Below are positions 33,270 to 41,781 of a stretch of DNA of 55,028 nucleotides, one piece after another; within the stretch, counting starts at the first letter, position 1, and every line of letters begins with the position of its first letter. This DNA is from a virus. A program made the translations under genes and the position numbers. Under the pieces are notes generated by a model. It made no database searches, had not been told where the DNA came from, and saw only the letters and a list, made by a program, of their open reading frames with translations. The DNA lies in IMG/VR virus record IMGVR_UViG_3300025832_000011, positions 1-55,028 of that record; one strand, given 5' to 3'.

Positions 33270-33665
33270 TCATGCGCCTATCACGGAGCCGTCAGGCAGG
33301 GTCTTGCCCAACAAGTCTGCGGTGGACATCTCGGAGACTTCCACAGTGGTCGTCAGACCGTCCCGTGGCTTTACTGTCTCAACGAAGAAACCTTCGTCCG
33401 CTTCGAAGATGATCAAGCACCCCCGGCGGATTGAGGTCGATGTCAGTTCTGCGTTCCAGAGAACCACCTCGGTAGGGCGTTCGTGAGTCTCTGCATACGA
33501 AAGGTTGGTGCCTGCCAGATCGCCAGCCATCTTGGCTTCGTCATGGCGGCGCGCAGTAATGGGGTCGGGCAGCAGCGTGCCCGAGCGGTCGTAGAACGAG
33601 GCAGGCCGTGCCATGAACTCATGGAGTGCCTGCCTCGCTTTGGCTTTGATTTCAGCCAGTGACAT
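33270..33665 (-). CDS. Putative head-tail connector protein
   Basis: A 131-residue protein, helical at the start (MSLAEIKAKARQALHEFMAR) and beta-rich afterwards (RRGCLIIFEADEGFFVETV). Size and position right after the capsid genes match head-tail connector or stopper proteins; sequence evidence alone is weak. Confidence 0.6.
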   Translation of the reverse strand: MSLAEIKAKARQALHEFMARPASFYDRSGTLLPDPITARRHDEAKMAGDLAGTNLSYAETHERPTEVVLWNAELTSTSIRRGCLIIFEADEGFFVETVKPRDGLTTTVEVSEMSTADLLGKTLPDGSVIGA

Positions 33666-33667
33666 GA

Positions 33668-34033
33668 TTACAGCATGTCCTCGCCGTCGCCTTCGCCGTT
33701 GCCTTCGCCGTTGCCTTCGCCGTCGCCTTCGCCAGCATCTTTCTTGGCAGGGGCTTTCTTGGCAGGGGCTTTTTTGGCAGGGGCTTTTTTGGCCGAGCCG
33801 ACTTTGACAGGATCATGTTCTCTGTCAGAGTCTTTGCACAGTTCGATTGCGCCCTTGTCGAGCAGTTCCTTGCAAGTGTCGCTGTCCGGGTCGATCTCAA
33901 AGCGGCGTTTGGCCGGAATGATAACGACCTTCGGGGGCGTGGGCGCGATGCCTTTGGCTTTGTCGCCAGCCTTGCCGGGAACGTCTGTGATGTGGACCTC
34001 TGTGATCGCACGGTACGTTTTTGAAGCAGCCAT
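33668..34033 (-). CDS. Small head-region protein with AKKAP repeats and acidic tail
   Basis: A 121-residue protein. Residues 1-75 form a small domain (YRAITEVHITDVPG onward). Then come lysine-rich repeats (AKKAP, four times) and a Gly/Glu/Asp/Asn repeat that ends GEGDGEDML, one of the acidic-tail proteins. The opposite charges of the two repeat blocks are notable. It is located between capsid and connector genes and may be a head completion or decoration protein. Confidence 0.6.
   Translation of the reverse strand: MAASKTYRAITEVHITDVPGKAGDKAKGIAPTPPKVVIIPAKRRFEIDPDSDTCKELLDKGAIELCKDSDREHDPVKVGSAKKAPAKKAPAKKAPAKKDAGEGDGEGNGEGNGEGDGEDML
33677..33793. repeat. Coding microrepeats: 12-bp and 15-bp units
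   Basis: Two tandem arrays lie within the small head-region gene. A 12-bp unit GCCTTCGCCGTT-like repeats over about 33677-33734, and a 15-bp unit TTCTTGGCAGGGGCT repeats from 33741 (33741, 33756, 33771, partial at 33786). They encode the acidic GEGNGEGD and basic AKKAP repeats and could vary in number by slippage. Confidence 0.75.
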
Positions 34034-34071
34034 TGAATAGTCTCCCTAGATAGCTGTTGTATGGTTGGGTG

Positions 34072-34095
34072 TCGGGGCAGCCGAAGCCGCCCCGA
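34072..34095 (-). terminator. UUCG hairpin just after the major capsid gene
   Basis: On the leftward RNA TCGGGGCGGC and GCTGCCCCGA form a ten-pair stem (one G-U) closed by an extra-stable UUCG tetraloop, four bases after the capsid stop. No U-run follows, so it may protect the 3' end of the abundant capsid message or attenuate transcription. Confidence 0.55.
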
Positions 34096-34099
34096 TTGG

Positions 34100-35158
34100 T
34101 TACGCTACGACGCGAGCACGGAACGTCGCGTTCGGGTTCAGAGGAACCATGAGCGGAGCGGACTGTGACATCACGAACGTCGCTGAAGGGTCTTCCTGAT
34201 TCCACATCTTCGGGAAGATGGCGAGAGGCTGGAAGCCTGCCGACACGTCCTGAATTGCGCCGAAGCAACGGATGCCGCTGACGCTCGGAGAGGTCAGAAC
34301 GATGTCCTTCGGGTTCATGAAGTCTGTGACAGTGCCGTCAGCCAACTCGTAATAGTCCGAGTAGACATAGACTTCTGTCGTACCATTCAGCTTGCCGACA
34401 TACTCGACATCCAGACCATCCATGACGCCGAAGTTCAGATCGAGACCACCCTGCTGCGCGGGGCGGTAATCAGTCTTGATCAGGTCGCGGATTTCTGTGT
34501 CTGCCCGCATCACTTCCCAAGCATCGACGCCTACCGTCAAACGGTTGGCTACGCCGCCGTGCTTGGCCCGACGCATGGTTTTCTTCCACGTTTCCAGATT
34601 GCCCAAGATGGATACGCCAGCAGCGCCCCAAAGTGTGCCGCCAGAAAGCGTAACGGTGTGGCCTGCGGCACGCTGGAAGTCTACGACCTTCTTCGGATAG
34701 TTGTCATCCTCAAGGGTCACAGAACCGTTCAGAACGGCTTCAGCGGCCATCCATTCCCAGCGACGTTCGATGGCTTCACGGTGCTGACGAAGAATGTCGG
34801 CAACGATTGCCTGATACCGCTGAGCCGGGGACATCGGAGCAGACGAGTTCAGTTCACCAAAGCCTGCGGCCCGGCGGATTACACGGCTTGCGCTCACGGA
34901 ATCCTTGGGCTTGACGTATGCAGGCTTCACTGAGCCGCGCTCTTCGGCTGCGGAGTAGATCGGCACGCCCTGAGCGGTAGGGACTACGAGAGGCGCAATT
35001 TTGCGGTTCTCTTGCAGCTTGGAGAAGTCAATCTCTTCGGTGTCGAACTGGATGGTCTGGCCGAAGCACAAACCCAGCCAGTAGTTGGAAGGGGCTTCCA
35101 TGTGACGCATCGTGCCCAGCAGGGTTGATGTGTCGTAGATGTTATTTGCAAGTGACAT
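34100..35158 (-). CDS. Major capsid protein, lambda gpE family
   Basis: A 352-residue HK97-fold capsid protein of the lambda gpE type (Phage_cap_E). It starts MSLANNIYDTSTLLGTM; conserved-looking parts are FGQTIQFDTEEIDF, RYQAIVADILRQHREAIERR and RWEWMAAEAVLNG. It follows the gpD-like decoration gene, as in lambda. There is no cleavage-type N-terminal extension, which also fits lambda. Confidence 0.92.
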   Translation of the reverse strand: MSLANNIYDTSTLLGTMRHMEAPSNYWLGLCFGQTIQFDTEEIDFSKLQENRKIAPLVVPTAQGVPIYSAAEERGSVKPAYVKPKDSVSASRVIRRAAGFGELNSSAPMSPAQRYQAIVADILRQHREAIERRWEWMAAEAVLNGSVTLEDDNYPKKVVDFQRAAGHTVTLSGGTLWGAAGVSILGNLETWKKTMRRAKHGGVANRLTVGVDAWEVMRADTEIRDLIKTDYRPAQQGGLDLNFGVMDGLDVEYVGKLNGTTEVYVYSDYYELADGTVTDFMNPKDIVLTSPSVSGIRCFGAIQDVSAGFQPLAIFPKMWNQEDPSATFVMSQSAPLMVPLNPNATFRARVVA

Positions 35159-35205
35159 GCTGATTAACCTTTCTTGCCTGTCAAACTGGTGTGATCAATC
35201 CCGAC

Positions 35206-35643
35206 TTACGGGTAGATCGCATCCGAGTCGAAATTACCCTTAGAGACGAAGATCGTCGGCGACACTGAGCCTTGGAAGGCAGCAGCTTTTTTCGCGTCGG
35301 TATCGTAGGTGGCGTCCCAAGTCAGGGCTTCCATCTCGAAGTGACCCATCACGTAGACAGACACAGAGGCCGTCTCGCCATCGGCGATGGTGATCGGCAT
35401 GGCTGCGATATAATCCGCCGTGCCTGCATCCGGGGTGGCATTGTAATCAGCCAGTGCCCCAGCGCCGTTAAGCACGTCGAGGAAGCCGATTTCAAGGTCC
35501 GCACCGGACGCGGTGAACTGGACAACCTGAGTGGTCAGCGCGGGCGTATCGCCGTACTGCCAGTTCTGCTTGTTGCCCCATGATTCCTTCTCGAAGCCTG
35601 CAATGCCGGGTTCGGAGTAAGGTACTTTATTGTCAACAGCCAT
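35206..35643 (-). CDS. Head decoration protein, lambda gpD family
   Basis: A 145-residue beta-rich protein. ADLEIGFLDVLNGAGALADY, the later YIAAMPITIADGE, and MGHFEMEALTWD fit the lambda gpD (HDPD) family, whose trimers stabilise the expanded capsid. It lies between the protease and the major capsid genes, as in lambda. Confidence 0.85.
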   Translation of the reverse strand: MAVDNKVPYSEPGIAGFEKESWGNKQNWQYGDTPALTTQVVQFTASGADLEIGFLDVLNGAGALADYNATPDAGTADYIAAMPITIADGETASVSVYVMGHFEMEALTWDATYDTDAKKAAAFQGSVSPTIFVSKGNFDSDAIYP

Positions 35644-35685
35644 GTTTTGATCTCCTGCTATTGAGTGGTTGTGCCGTTATCCGGC

Positions 35686-37008
35686 TTAGTTGGCTTTACC
35701 GGGGCGCATGTCGCGGCCCGTCAACATGGCGAAAGACCCAAGAAGGTCGTCGGACGTGGTGCCCTTCGCCTTGGGATCGCCACCCTGTACTTCGGCACCG
35801 ATCTCAGGGCCATCCATATTAGCAGCGAAAGGGGTCGGGGCAGGAGCAGGGGTTGTGGCTGCGGGAGCGGCCTCTGGTGCTGCGGCTGCGGGTGCAGACT
35901 CTTTCGGCATCTTGCCGAGAGCGACAACGGCGGCGTCAGCAGCCATGCCTGTGTCTGCGAGGGCGCGGGCTGCGGTAGGGCGGTCTTTTGCCTCTTCGCT
36001 GTCCATGATCGCAGAGGTACGTGTGCGCTCTGCTACTGCGCCTGCTGTTTCGCCTTCGGTACGAGCCGCTGCTGCTGCTGCGTCCATATCGGCCTGTGTG
36101 AAGCTACCTTCAGAGGCAGCCGGGGTCTTGGGTGTAGTGGTAGCCATGATTTGCTCCATTTCCGTTGCGGCCATCTGAAGTTCGGCCAGTTCATCGTTCA
36201 TCGTACCGACACGATCTGCGAAGCCAATCTCCACAGCGTTCGATGCGTCGTAGGTCAGCGCCTCAGTGTCCCGAACCGCCTGCTCTTCCATTCCTCGGTT
36301 GCTTGCCACCAGAGCGACAAACTCGCCGTAAGTACGGTCGATCTTCCCCTGAATACGATCTTTGGTCGCTTCAGGCAATGCTTCATAGGGGTTGCCGTCA
36401 ACCTTGTGCTTTCCGGCGTAGATGAACGTGACCTTGACGCCCATCTTATTCATGCGCTCGGTCATGTCCATGTGCATGGTCACGATCCCGACTGAGCCTA
36501 CACCGCCAGACCGGGCGAGGGTGATGCTGTCGGCTGCGGTCGCAAGACTGTACGAAGCAGAATATGAGTGGTCGTTCGCCACGGCCCGCATGGGCTTCTG
36601 CCCACGCATCCCGGCGATCTTCTCGACCAGTTCGAAGTTTCCCGCGACCTCGCCACCGGGGCTGTCGTGGTCGAACACAATGGCTTCGACCTCGGGGTCT
36701 TCCATGCCGCGCTCGACGGCCTTCTCGATGTACTGGTAGCCTGTCGCCATGGAACCGAACTTGACGCTCAGCTTGTTCATGAGGACGCCTTTGACCGGGA
36801 TTATCAGGGTGCCCGCCTGCACGTTGTACGGACGGAGCCACGCCATGAACTCGTCATCATCATCCCAGAAGTCGTCGGCCAGCATGTTCTCCGAGATTGC
36901 CATGGCGTCGGAGAACTTCTCGTGCATCTGCATCTCAATGATGCTGCTGGCAAAGAGGTCTTCGGAACCCGGCTGCAAGAGCATGGGGTTCTGGACCAAA
37001 CGGGCCAT
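35686..37008 (-). CDS. S49-family prohead protease with C-terminal scaffold-like region
   Basis: A 440-residue protein from the ATG at 37008; an in-frame GTG at 37059 would overlap the portal gene. Residues 60-280 match the S49/ClpP-like fold (IVFDHDSPGGEV, HSYSASYSLATAADSITLA, GGVGSVGIVTMHMD), with the catalytic Ser in the SYSASYS segment. The last 140 residues are Ala/Thr/Pro-rich with helical parts, as in lambda gpC, where the scaffold Nu3 is the C-terminal end. It degrades scaffold and processes the portal during head maturation. Confidence 0.85.
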   Translation of the reverse strand: MARLVQNPMLLQPGSEDLFASSIIEMQMHEKFSDAMAISENMLADDFWDDDDEFMAWLRPYNVQAGTLIIPVKGVLMNKLSVKFGSMATGYQYIEKAVERGMEDPEVEAIVFDHDSPGGEVAGNFELVEKIAGMRGQKPMRAVANDHSYSASYSLATAADSITLARSGGVGSVGIVTMHMDMTERMNKMGVKVTFIYAGKHKVDGNPYEALPEATKDRIQGKIDRTYGEFVALVASNRGMEEQAVRDTEALTYDASNAVEIGFADRVGTMNDELAELQMAATEMEQIMATTTPKTPAASEGSFTQADMDAAAAAARTEGETAGAVAERTRTSAIMDSEEAKDRPTAARALADTGMAADAAVVALGKMPKESAPAAAAPEAAPAATTPAPAPTPFAANMDGPEIGAEVQGGDPKAKGTTSDDLLGSFAMLTGRDMRPGKAN

Positions 37009-37021
37009 TAGGAGACCGCCT

Positions 37022-38707
37022 TCATTCCTCGTCTGCATTTGCTTCATCCTTGTCGCCACTGTCGGCTTCCCGTGTCGTACCGGACGCCGCGTTCACGCTG
37101 TTGTCCTCGTAGAGTTCGATCCCGCGTTCTTCACGCGATGCCGCCTCTCGCTCAAGCTGAGCATAGACCTTGCGCCAATCTTTGCCAAGTCGGCTCAATT
37201 CGTCCTCGTGTGTGGACAGGCCGTACTTGATCCGAAGGACCGCAGCCTGCGTCTCCTTCAGTTCGTCAATCTGACCGCGTGATGCCCCGATCCAATCCGC
37301 CTGTGTCAGCGCATCGAACATGAGGTTCTGGTGGCCATTGGTGTAGAGCAGCCCTGCTTCGCTGGCACGGAAGGACTCGATCTGATCTTGGTTGATCGCC
37401 TCTTCGAGCCACAGGCGGTAGACGATATTGGCAAACCGATCAGCGACCTCTTTCTTCCGCGTCTGCATGAAGCGGTGGGTCTGCGCCATCGCCGCCCGAG
37501 CAGACGAATAGTTCGTCTTGGAATAGTCGCGGCTCAGTTCCTCGTAGGACACGTTGAGCGCAACGGCGATGTACCGCAGCAACGAGGTCTCGAAGTCCTG
37601 ACCAACGCCACCGGGGGTGCCCGCAGGAGTCAGGTTCAGCTTCGTGCCGGGGAACAGGTGTGGCACCCGCACGCCGTCAATCTGCATGTTCTTGGACGAT
37701 CCGGTATAGTCCGAGATCGCGGACAGGTAGTCCGTGGCGTAGTCTGTGATCGCGGATGCCGTATCGCCTGCGCCCATCTGAGCGTAGACGACTTCGGGCG
37801 GCAGTTCGCTCTCGATGCTGGCTGCGTAGGTCGCGTTCACGACCGCGTTCTGCAACGTGACATCGCGGAACTTCTTGGTGATCGCCAATTCGCGCAAGCT
37901 GGTGGAGATGTCAGATACCGCACGGCTCTGGTCCACACGCTTCTCGTTGAGGATGTGGATGACCTGCTGACGACCCCAAGGCTTCTGGAAGCCCACCTCC
38001 TTGTAATCGAGGAAGTCGGGCATCACCAAGTTCGGCATGTAGTCGTGGGGGTGGTGCGTGCGGATGAACGCGGAGACCGGACCACCGTAGCTGTCAAACC
38101 GGATGCCGCCCTTGACGTTGGGGTTGTGCATCTCTTGGAAGGGGGTGATCAGACGGTCGGGGTCGATCATCTGGATCGCTGTCTTGAACTCCCGCCGCTT
38201 GGTGCTGATCCACTCAGCCGTCGCCAGCACTTCGCCGCCGTAAACAAAGACGCCCACAGCCAACCGGATCAAGGAGGTCAGGTCAGACTTGCGCCGAGCG
38301 TCTACCCAATTGTGGGGACTCTCTGCCCAGACTTGGAACTTGCTCTCGACCTCTTCTTGGAACTTTTCTGCCTTATCGTCCGCCCAACCAAGGACGCGGA
38401 CGTTGGGCTTCGCGTTGAGCACGTACATATGGCCGACAATGGCGTCTTTGTGCAGTTGCTCCCCGCCAGCCACATAGGCGTCGTTACGACCGAGATCGCG
38501 CGACCGAGCGTCGAGCATCGCCTTCTCGGGGAGGATCGCCGCGTCGGCTGATTGCAGCGGGGGCGACCATGTGTTGATTTGTTTGTCGAACTGAGCCGCG
38601 CCGTCATAGGCACCGGAGAACGCCATCTCCTTGGCGTTGCCCCCGACCAGTTCGTCCAGCGTGCGTGCGATTTCCGCTTGTTCAGCGTTCAATACTTGGA
38701 TGCCCAT
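37022..38707 (-). CDS. Portal protein, lambda gpB family
   Basis: A 561-residue portal protein. FVYGGEVLATAEWI, a DPDRLITPFQEMHN-like region and AVALNVSYEELSRDYSKTNYSSARAAM match lambda-type portals, which form the dodecameric DNA channel at the head vertex. It overlaps gpW by one base. The end is acidic (DSGDKDEANADEE). Confidence 0.92.
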   Translation of the reverse strand: MGIQVLNAEQAEIARTLDELVGGNAKEMAFSGAYDGAAQFDKQINTWSPPLQSADAAILPEKAMLDARSRDLGRNDAYVAGGEQLHKDAIVGHMYVLNAKPNVRVLGWADDKAEKFQEEVESKFQVWAESPHNWVDARRKSDLTSLIRLAVGVFVYGGEVLATAEWISTKRREFKTAIQMIDPDRLITPFQEMHNPNVKGGIRFDSYGGPVSAFIRTHHPHDYMPNLVMPDFLDYKEVGFQKPWGRQQVIHILNEKRVDQSRAVSDISTSLRELAITKKFRDVTLQNAVVNATYAASIESELPPEVVYAQMGAGDTASAITDYATDYLSAISDYTGSSKNMQIDGVRVPHLFPGTKLNLTPAGTPGGVGQDFETSLLRYIAVALNVSYEELSRDYSKTNYSSARAAMAQTHRFMQTRKKEVADRFANIVYRLWLEEAINQDQIESFRASEAGLLYTNGHQNLMFDALTQADWIGASRGQIDELKETQAAVLRIKYGLSTHEDELSRLGKDWRKVYAQLEREAASREERGIELYEDNSVNAASGTTREADSGDKDEANADEE

Positions 38708-38943
38708 TAGATCATGTTCACTCTCATTGGGCCGAGCACGGTCGTTACGCCCAGCGTCAGCTTCAGTTCTTGGATATACGCCCGAAGCCTGTTGGCGTTC
38801 GCTGCGGTGAACTCGACCCGTTCGCCATTCTGGTCAACGAAGGTCCGAGCCTGACCTCCGATCATGAGGCTGTGCAGCGCAGCCTGCGCTTCCGAAAGCT
38901 GCTGGGTGTAGAGAGTTCTTTGTTCGGTCGTCAGGGTCGCCAT
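38707..38943 (-). CDS. Head-to-tail joining protein, lambda gpW family
   Basis: A 78-residue protein. LSEAQAALHSLMIGGQART, then VEFTAANANRLRAYIQELK match lambda gpW almost region by region. gpW binds under the portal and stabilises packaged DNA. The location between terminase and portal is the same as in lambda. Confidence 0.9.
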   Translation of the reverse strand: MATLTTEQRTLYTQQLSEAQAALHSLMIGGQARTFVDQNGERVEFTAANANRLRAYIQELKLTLGVTTVLGPMRVNMI

Positions 38944-38951
38944 GTTTCACC

Positions 38952-41132
38952 TCATGCAAGATTGGACGCTAGGTCCTTGAGTGAACGCCTGTCTTTGCGC
39001 TCTGTGCTATAGGGCTTATCTTCTACTTCTGGGTCAAATACCAGATCATTCATATCCCAATCCTCTGCCCACAGGGGAGGGTCTTGCCAGTTAATATGCT
39101 CGATGTTGATGGTTGGCGTCAACTGTGCTGCCAGACAGTACGCCAGAAGGTCCCAACTCTCGTTCCGGAAACCCTTGGGATTGAGCCACCCCTTCTGGGG
39201 GTCGCGGACCTCGACCGTCAGTTCGATGAAGAAGTTGTCGTCCAACCAATCGGGGAACAGGATGCCGTTGCCCGGCTCGATCCGGTCGAGCATGTTGTTC
39301 AAGGAATCCTTCACGAGATTGGTGTTGATGAAGAGCACAGGAACTTCGCCGCGTGCGCCTGCGTGCCTGTCTTTCCTCTGGCTATCTGGGTACGAGATCA
39401 TGGCCCGAGGTGCGGTCTTGGTCGAAGCACCCTTGAGCAACAGGAACCGCCCAGCTAGGCCCGGACGCCAACTGTAATCGCCTTCTTCGTTCTCGTCAGT
39501 GGACTCGTGACCCTCTTCGGAGCGGTCGCCCCACTTCAGCCAGCGGTAGAAGTCGTAAGCGTTGGCCGTGGTGCCTGCTTTACCTCCTGAGTCACAGACC
39601 GTGAACCGGACGCCCATGGCTCTGCCGGAGCCGTCGATCAGTGGGTACGTCTTGTCCAAGACCTCTTCGACCAACAGCTTCCAATCCTCGGGGTGGGCAC
39701 CGGGGTTGACCCAATACCGCTCACCTTCAGGATCATGCCGCTTGGACTTGCGGATGTCGAAACGATCTACGACCGAGATGTCTTTGTTCGCATGGACGCC
39801 GTGAACCTGTACGACAAAGCGGTTCTTCTGCACGTCGATGGATGCGATCAAGAACCGCACACCGACCGGAACCTGCCGGATCGCAATCGGCTTTGCCCGC
39901 GCCTTCAGGACCTCGGGCACGCGGTCGTTCGTCATGCTCTTGGGCGTATAGGGCTTCCCTTGGTCAGTGTTGACCGTGGTCTTGAGGGATTCCTCGGAAC
40001 CGTTGCTCTCGTACTCTCGTTCGGCTGTGATATAGTTGAACACCAGCGTCTTCCAATCAGAGAACGCAGCGGCCACACCCTTCAGCCAGAAGGACGCGAT
40101 TGACGATCTCGTGGGCGTGCCATGGATGACGCCGTGCTGGTCGATGTCGCAGTTGTCAGGCACCCACCGCCCATTGCGGTTCATCTCGTGCTTGCCGGGG
40201 CGACCGTTCGCCGGATCGTGGCGGTAGATGCCGCGTCCGGTCTCTGCGTCCCCGCAGTGAGGGCACGCCAGATGCGCGTTTTCCGCAGCCGTCATGGCGT
40301 CGTCAATATCTTCATAGACCAGCAGTTCAAAGTCAGGCTCAAACCAGTTGCGGCAATCTACGCACTGCCAGTACCACAGCCTGCGGTCGCCCTGATTGTA
40401 AATCCCCAAGATTCCCTTGGTAGGCGGGGCTTCGTGCTTCGTGGTCTTGATCCACTTGGGATTGTCCACCGAGTAGCCCGGAGATGATTCAACAGCACAC
40501 ATGCCGTGGCTACGGAACGTGGTCGCACGCTTACGAGCCAGAGAGAACGCGCTTCCCTCGCCGTCGATGTTCTCCGGCATCCGGTCATAGTCCGTGAGCC
40601 AGAGGCGCGGGATCGGCTTACCTGAGAGTTCGTTGATCGCAGGCCACGACATCGAAAGCATCATGCCCGTCCGGTACTGCTTGTCGAAAGTGTTGTCGCT
40701 CTGGGTGCCTGCCGCCAGCATAGCGCCGATCTCAGGGCTGTGACGGTGCAAACGATCTATCCGGCGAATAGAGAAGTCGCGGGATGTGGTCTGCGAGGTC
40801 TGAACGATCATCATGTCTGCCGGGTCGCATTTGGCCGAGTACCCGACCCAATTGATCACCATGTCCGTCTTGCCCGTCTGCGCGGGGCCAACGAAACACA
40901 TACCTGTGACCTTCTGTGATTGCAGCGTATCCATCGGCTCGACCAGATAGGGCGTGACCGAGTTCAGCCACGGACCCACATAGGAACCGGGGTTGTTCAG
41001 GTGGCGGTAGGCTTCAGCGGACTCGGATACCGACATGCGCTGTGCAGGTCGGACTGCTTCAGCAGCGTCGAGGATCAGGGCCTCAAGCGAGAACTCAAAT
41101 GAGGTCGGAGAAGTCATCTTCATCTTCGTCAT
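38952..41132 (-). CDS. Terminase large subunit, lambda gpA family
   Basis: A 726-residue packaging motor of the gpA type. The Walker A region is VGPAQTGKT (Lys88). The DNA-binding and ATPase part continues with QTSQTTSRDFSIRRIDRLHR and a CVDCRNW ... CPHC zinc pair around residues 255-295. The C-terminal nuclease part includes VCDSGGKAGTTANAYDF. AGAGG lies nine bases before the ATG at 41123, so that start may be preferred; the difference is three residues. It overlaps the small subunit by 38 bases. gpA-type motors usually cut at cos sites. Confidence 0.92.
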   Translation of the reverse strand: MTKMKMTSPTSFEFSLEALILDAAEAVRPAQRMSVSESAEAYRHLNNPGSYVGPWLNSVTPYLVEPMDTLQSQKVTGMCFVGPAQTGKTDMVINWVGYSAKCDPADMMIVQTSQTTSRDFSIRRIDRLHRHSPEIGAMLAAGTQSDNTFDKQYRTGMMLSMSWPAINELSGKPIPRLWLTDYDRMPENIDGEGSAFSLARKRATTFRSHGMCAVESSPGYSVDNPKWIKTTKHEAPPTKGILGIYNQGDRRLWYWQCVDCRNWFEPDFELLVYEDIDDAMTAAENAHLACPHCGDAETGRGIYRHDPANGRPGKHEMNRNGRWVPDNCDIDQHGVIHGTPTRSSIASFWLKGVAAAFSDWKTLVFNYITAEREYESNGSEESLKTTVNTDQGKPYTPKSMTNDRVPEVLKARAKPIAIRQVPVGVRFLIASIDVQKNRFVVQVHGVHANKDISVVDRFDIRKSKRHDPEGERYWVNPGAHPEDWKLLVEEVLDKTYPLIDGSGRAMGVRFTVCDSGGKAGTTANAYDFYRWLKWGDRSEEGHESTDENEEGDYSWRPGLAGRFLLLKGASTKTAPRAMISYPDSQRKDRHAGARGEVPVLFINTNLVKDSLNNMLDRIEPGNGILFPDWLDDNFFIELTVEVRDPQKGWLNPKGFRNESWDLLAYCLAAQLTPTINIEHINWQDPPLWAEDWDMNDLVFDPEVEDKPYSTERKDRRSLKDLASNLA

Positions 41133-41781
41133 CCTCTGCTAGGGCTGGGTTCAATACTAATGATGTTTCTTCCTTGGCGTCCTTCAGGATGACATCCAGT
41201 TCGGCCAACTGGGGGCCTGTCATGTTAGCCTCTGCGTTCTCCTTCAGGGAGTCGAACAGGGTACTTTGCAGCTTATCGGTCATGGTGTTCAGCAGGTCGC
41301 GCTGCTCTTCGCTCAGGCCGACTTGCCGTTCGATGGTGTCGCCCCAAAGCTGGATCGTGAACTTCATGGTCTGGAACATCGCGCCGATGGTGGAGCGGAT
41401 GGTCTCGGTGCGCCAAAGCTGACCCGCGTTCTCTTCCCACTTCTGCCGCTTCAACTGCGCGTCCCAGAAAGCCGTGTTGATGGCCGGAGGCAGGTCTTCT
41501 CTCTTGATCTGGGACAGGATGTCTTCGACCTTGATCTTCGGCTCTACCAGATATGCGGCAGCCGTGGCGAGGTCGTACACGTTCTGCATTTGGGTGGTGC
41601 CGCGCTTGCGGTACTCTTTGACCGGGCAGTTGACCAGCAGCAGCTTCGTCTTCTGAGGGGCGATCTTGAAGGTCTGCGAGAGGAACGCGACCGTCACCCC
41701 CTGCAAGGCACTATCCGCCAGCACGCTCTGCGAGGCCCCTCGGGATGCCAGTTTCGTCAATCTCTCGTCTATGTCTTTCAT
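41095..41781 (-). CDS. Terminase small subunit (DUF1441-like)
   Basis: A 228-residue helical protein. MQNVYDLATAAAYLVEPK, FWDAQLKRQKWEENAGQLWR and LSEEQRDLLNTMTDKLQ match DUF1441/Nu1-like small terminases. It recognises the packaging site and recruits the large subunit. The last 20 residues are strongly acidic and end DDFSDLI, a member of the shared-tail set. Confidence 0.8.
   Translation of the reverse strand: MKDIDERLTKLASRGASQSVLADSALQGVTVAFLSQTFKIAPQKTKLLLVNCPVKEYRKRGTTQMQNVYDLATAAAYLVEPKIKVEDILSQIKREDLPPAINTAFWDAQLKRQKWEENAGQLWRTETIRSTIGAMFQTMKFTIQLWGDTIERQVGLSEEQRDLLNTMTDKLQSTLFDSLKENAEANMTGPQLAELDVILKDAKEETSLVLNPALAEDDEDEDDFSDLI

Noticed and set aside
37331-38551. 406-codon rightward frame
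   Set aside because: Antisense to the portal gene with no recognisable motif and no ribosome-binding site.
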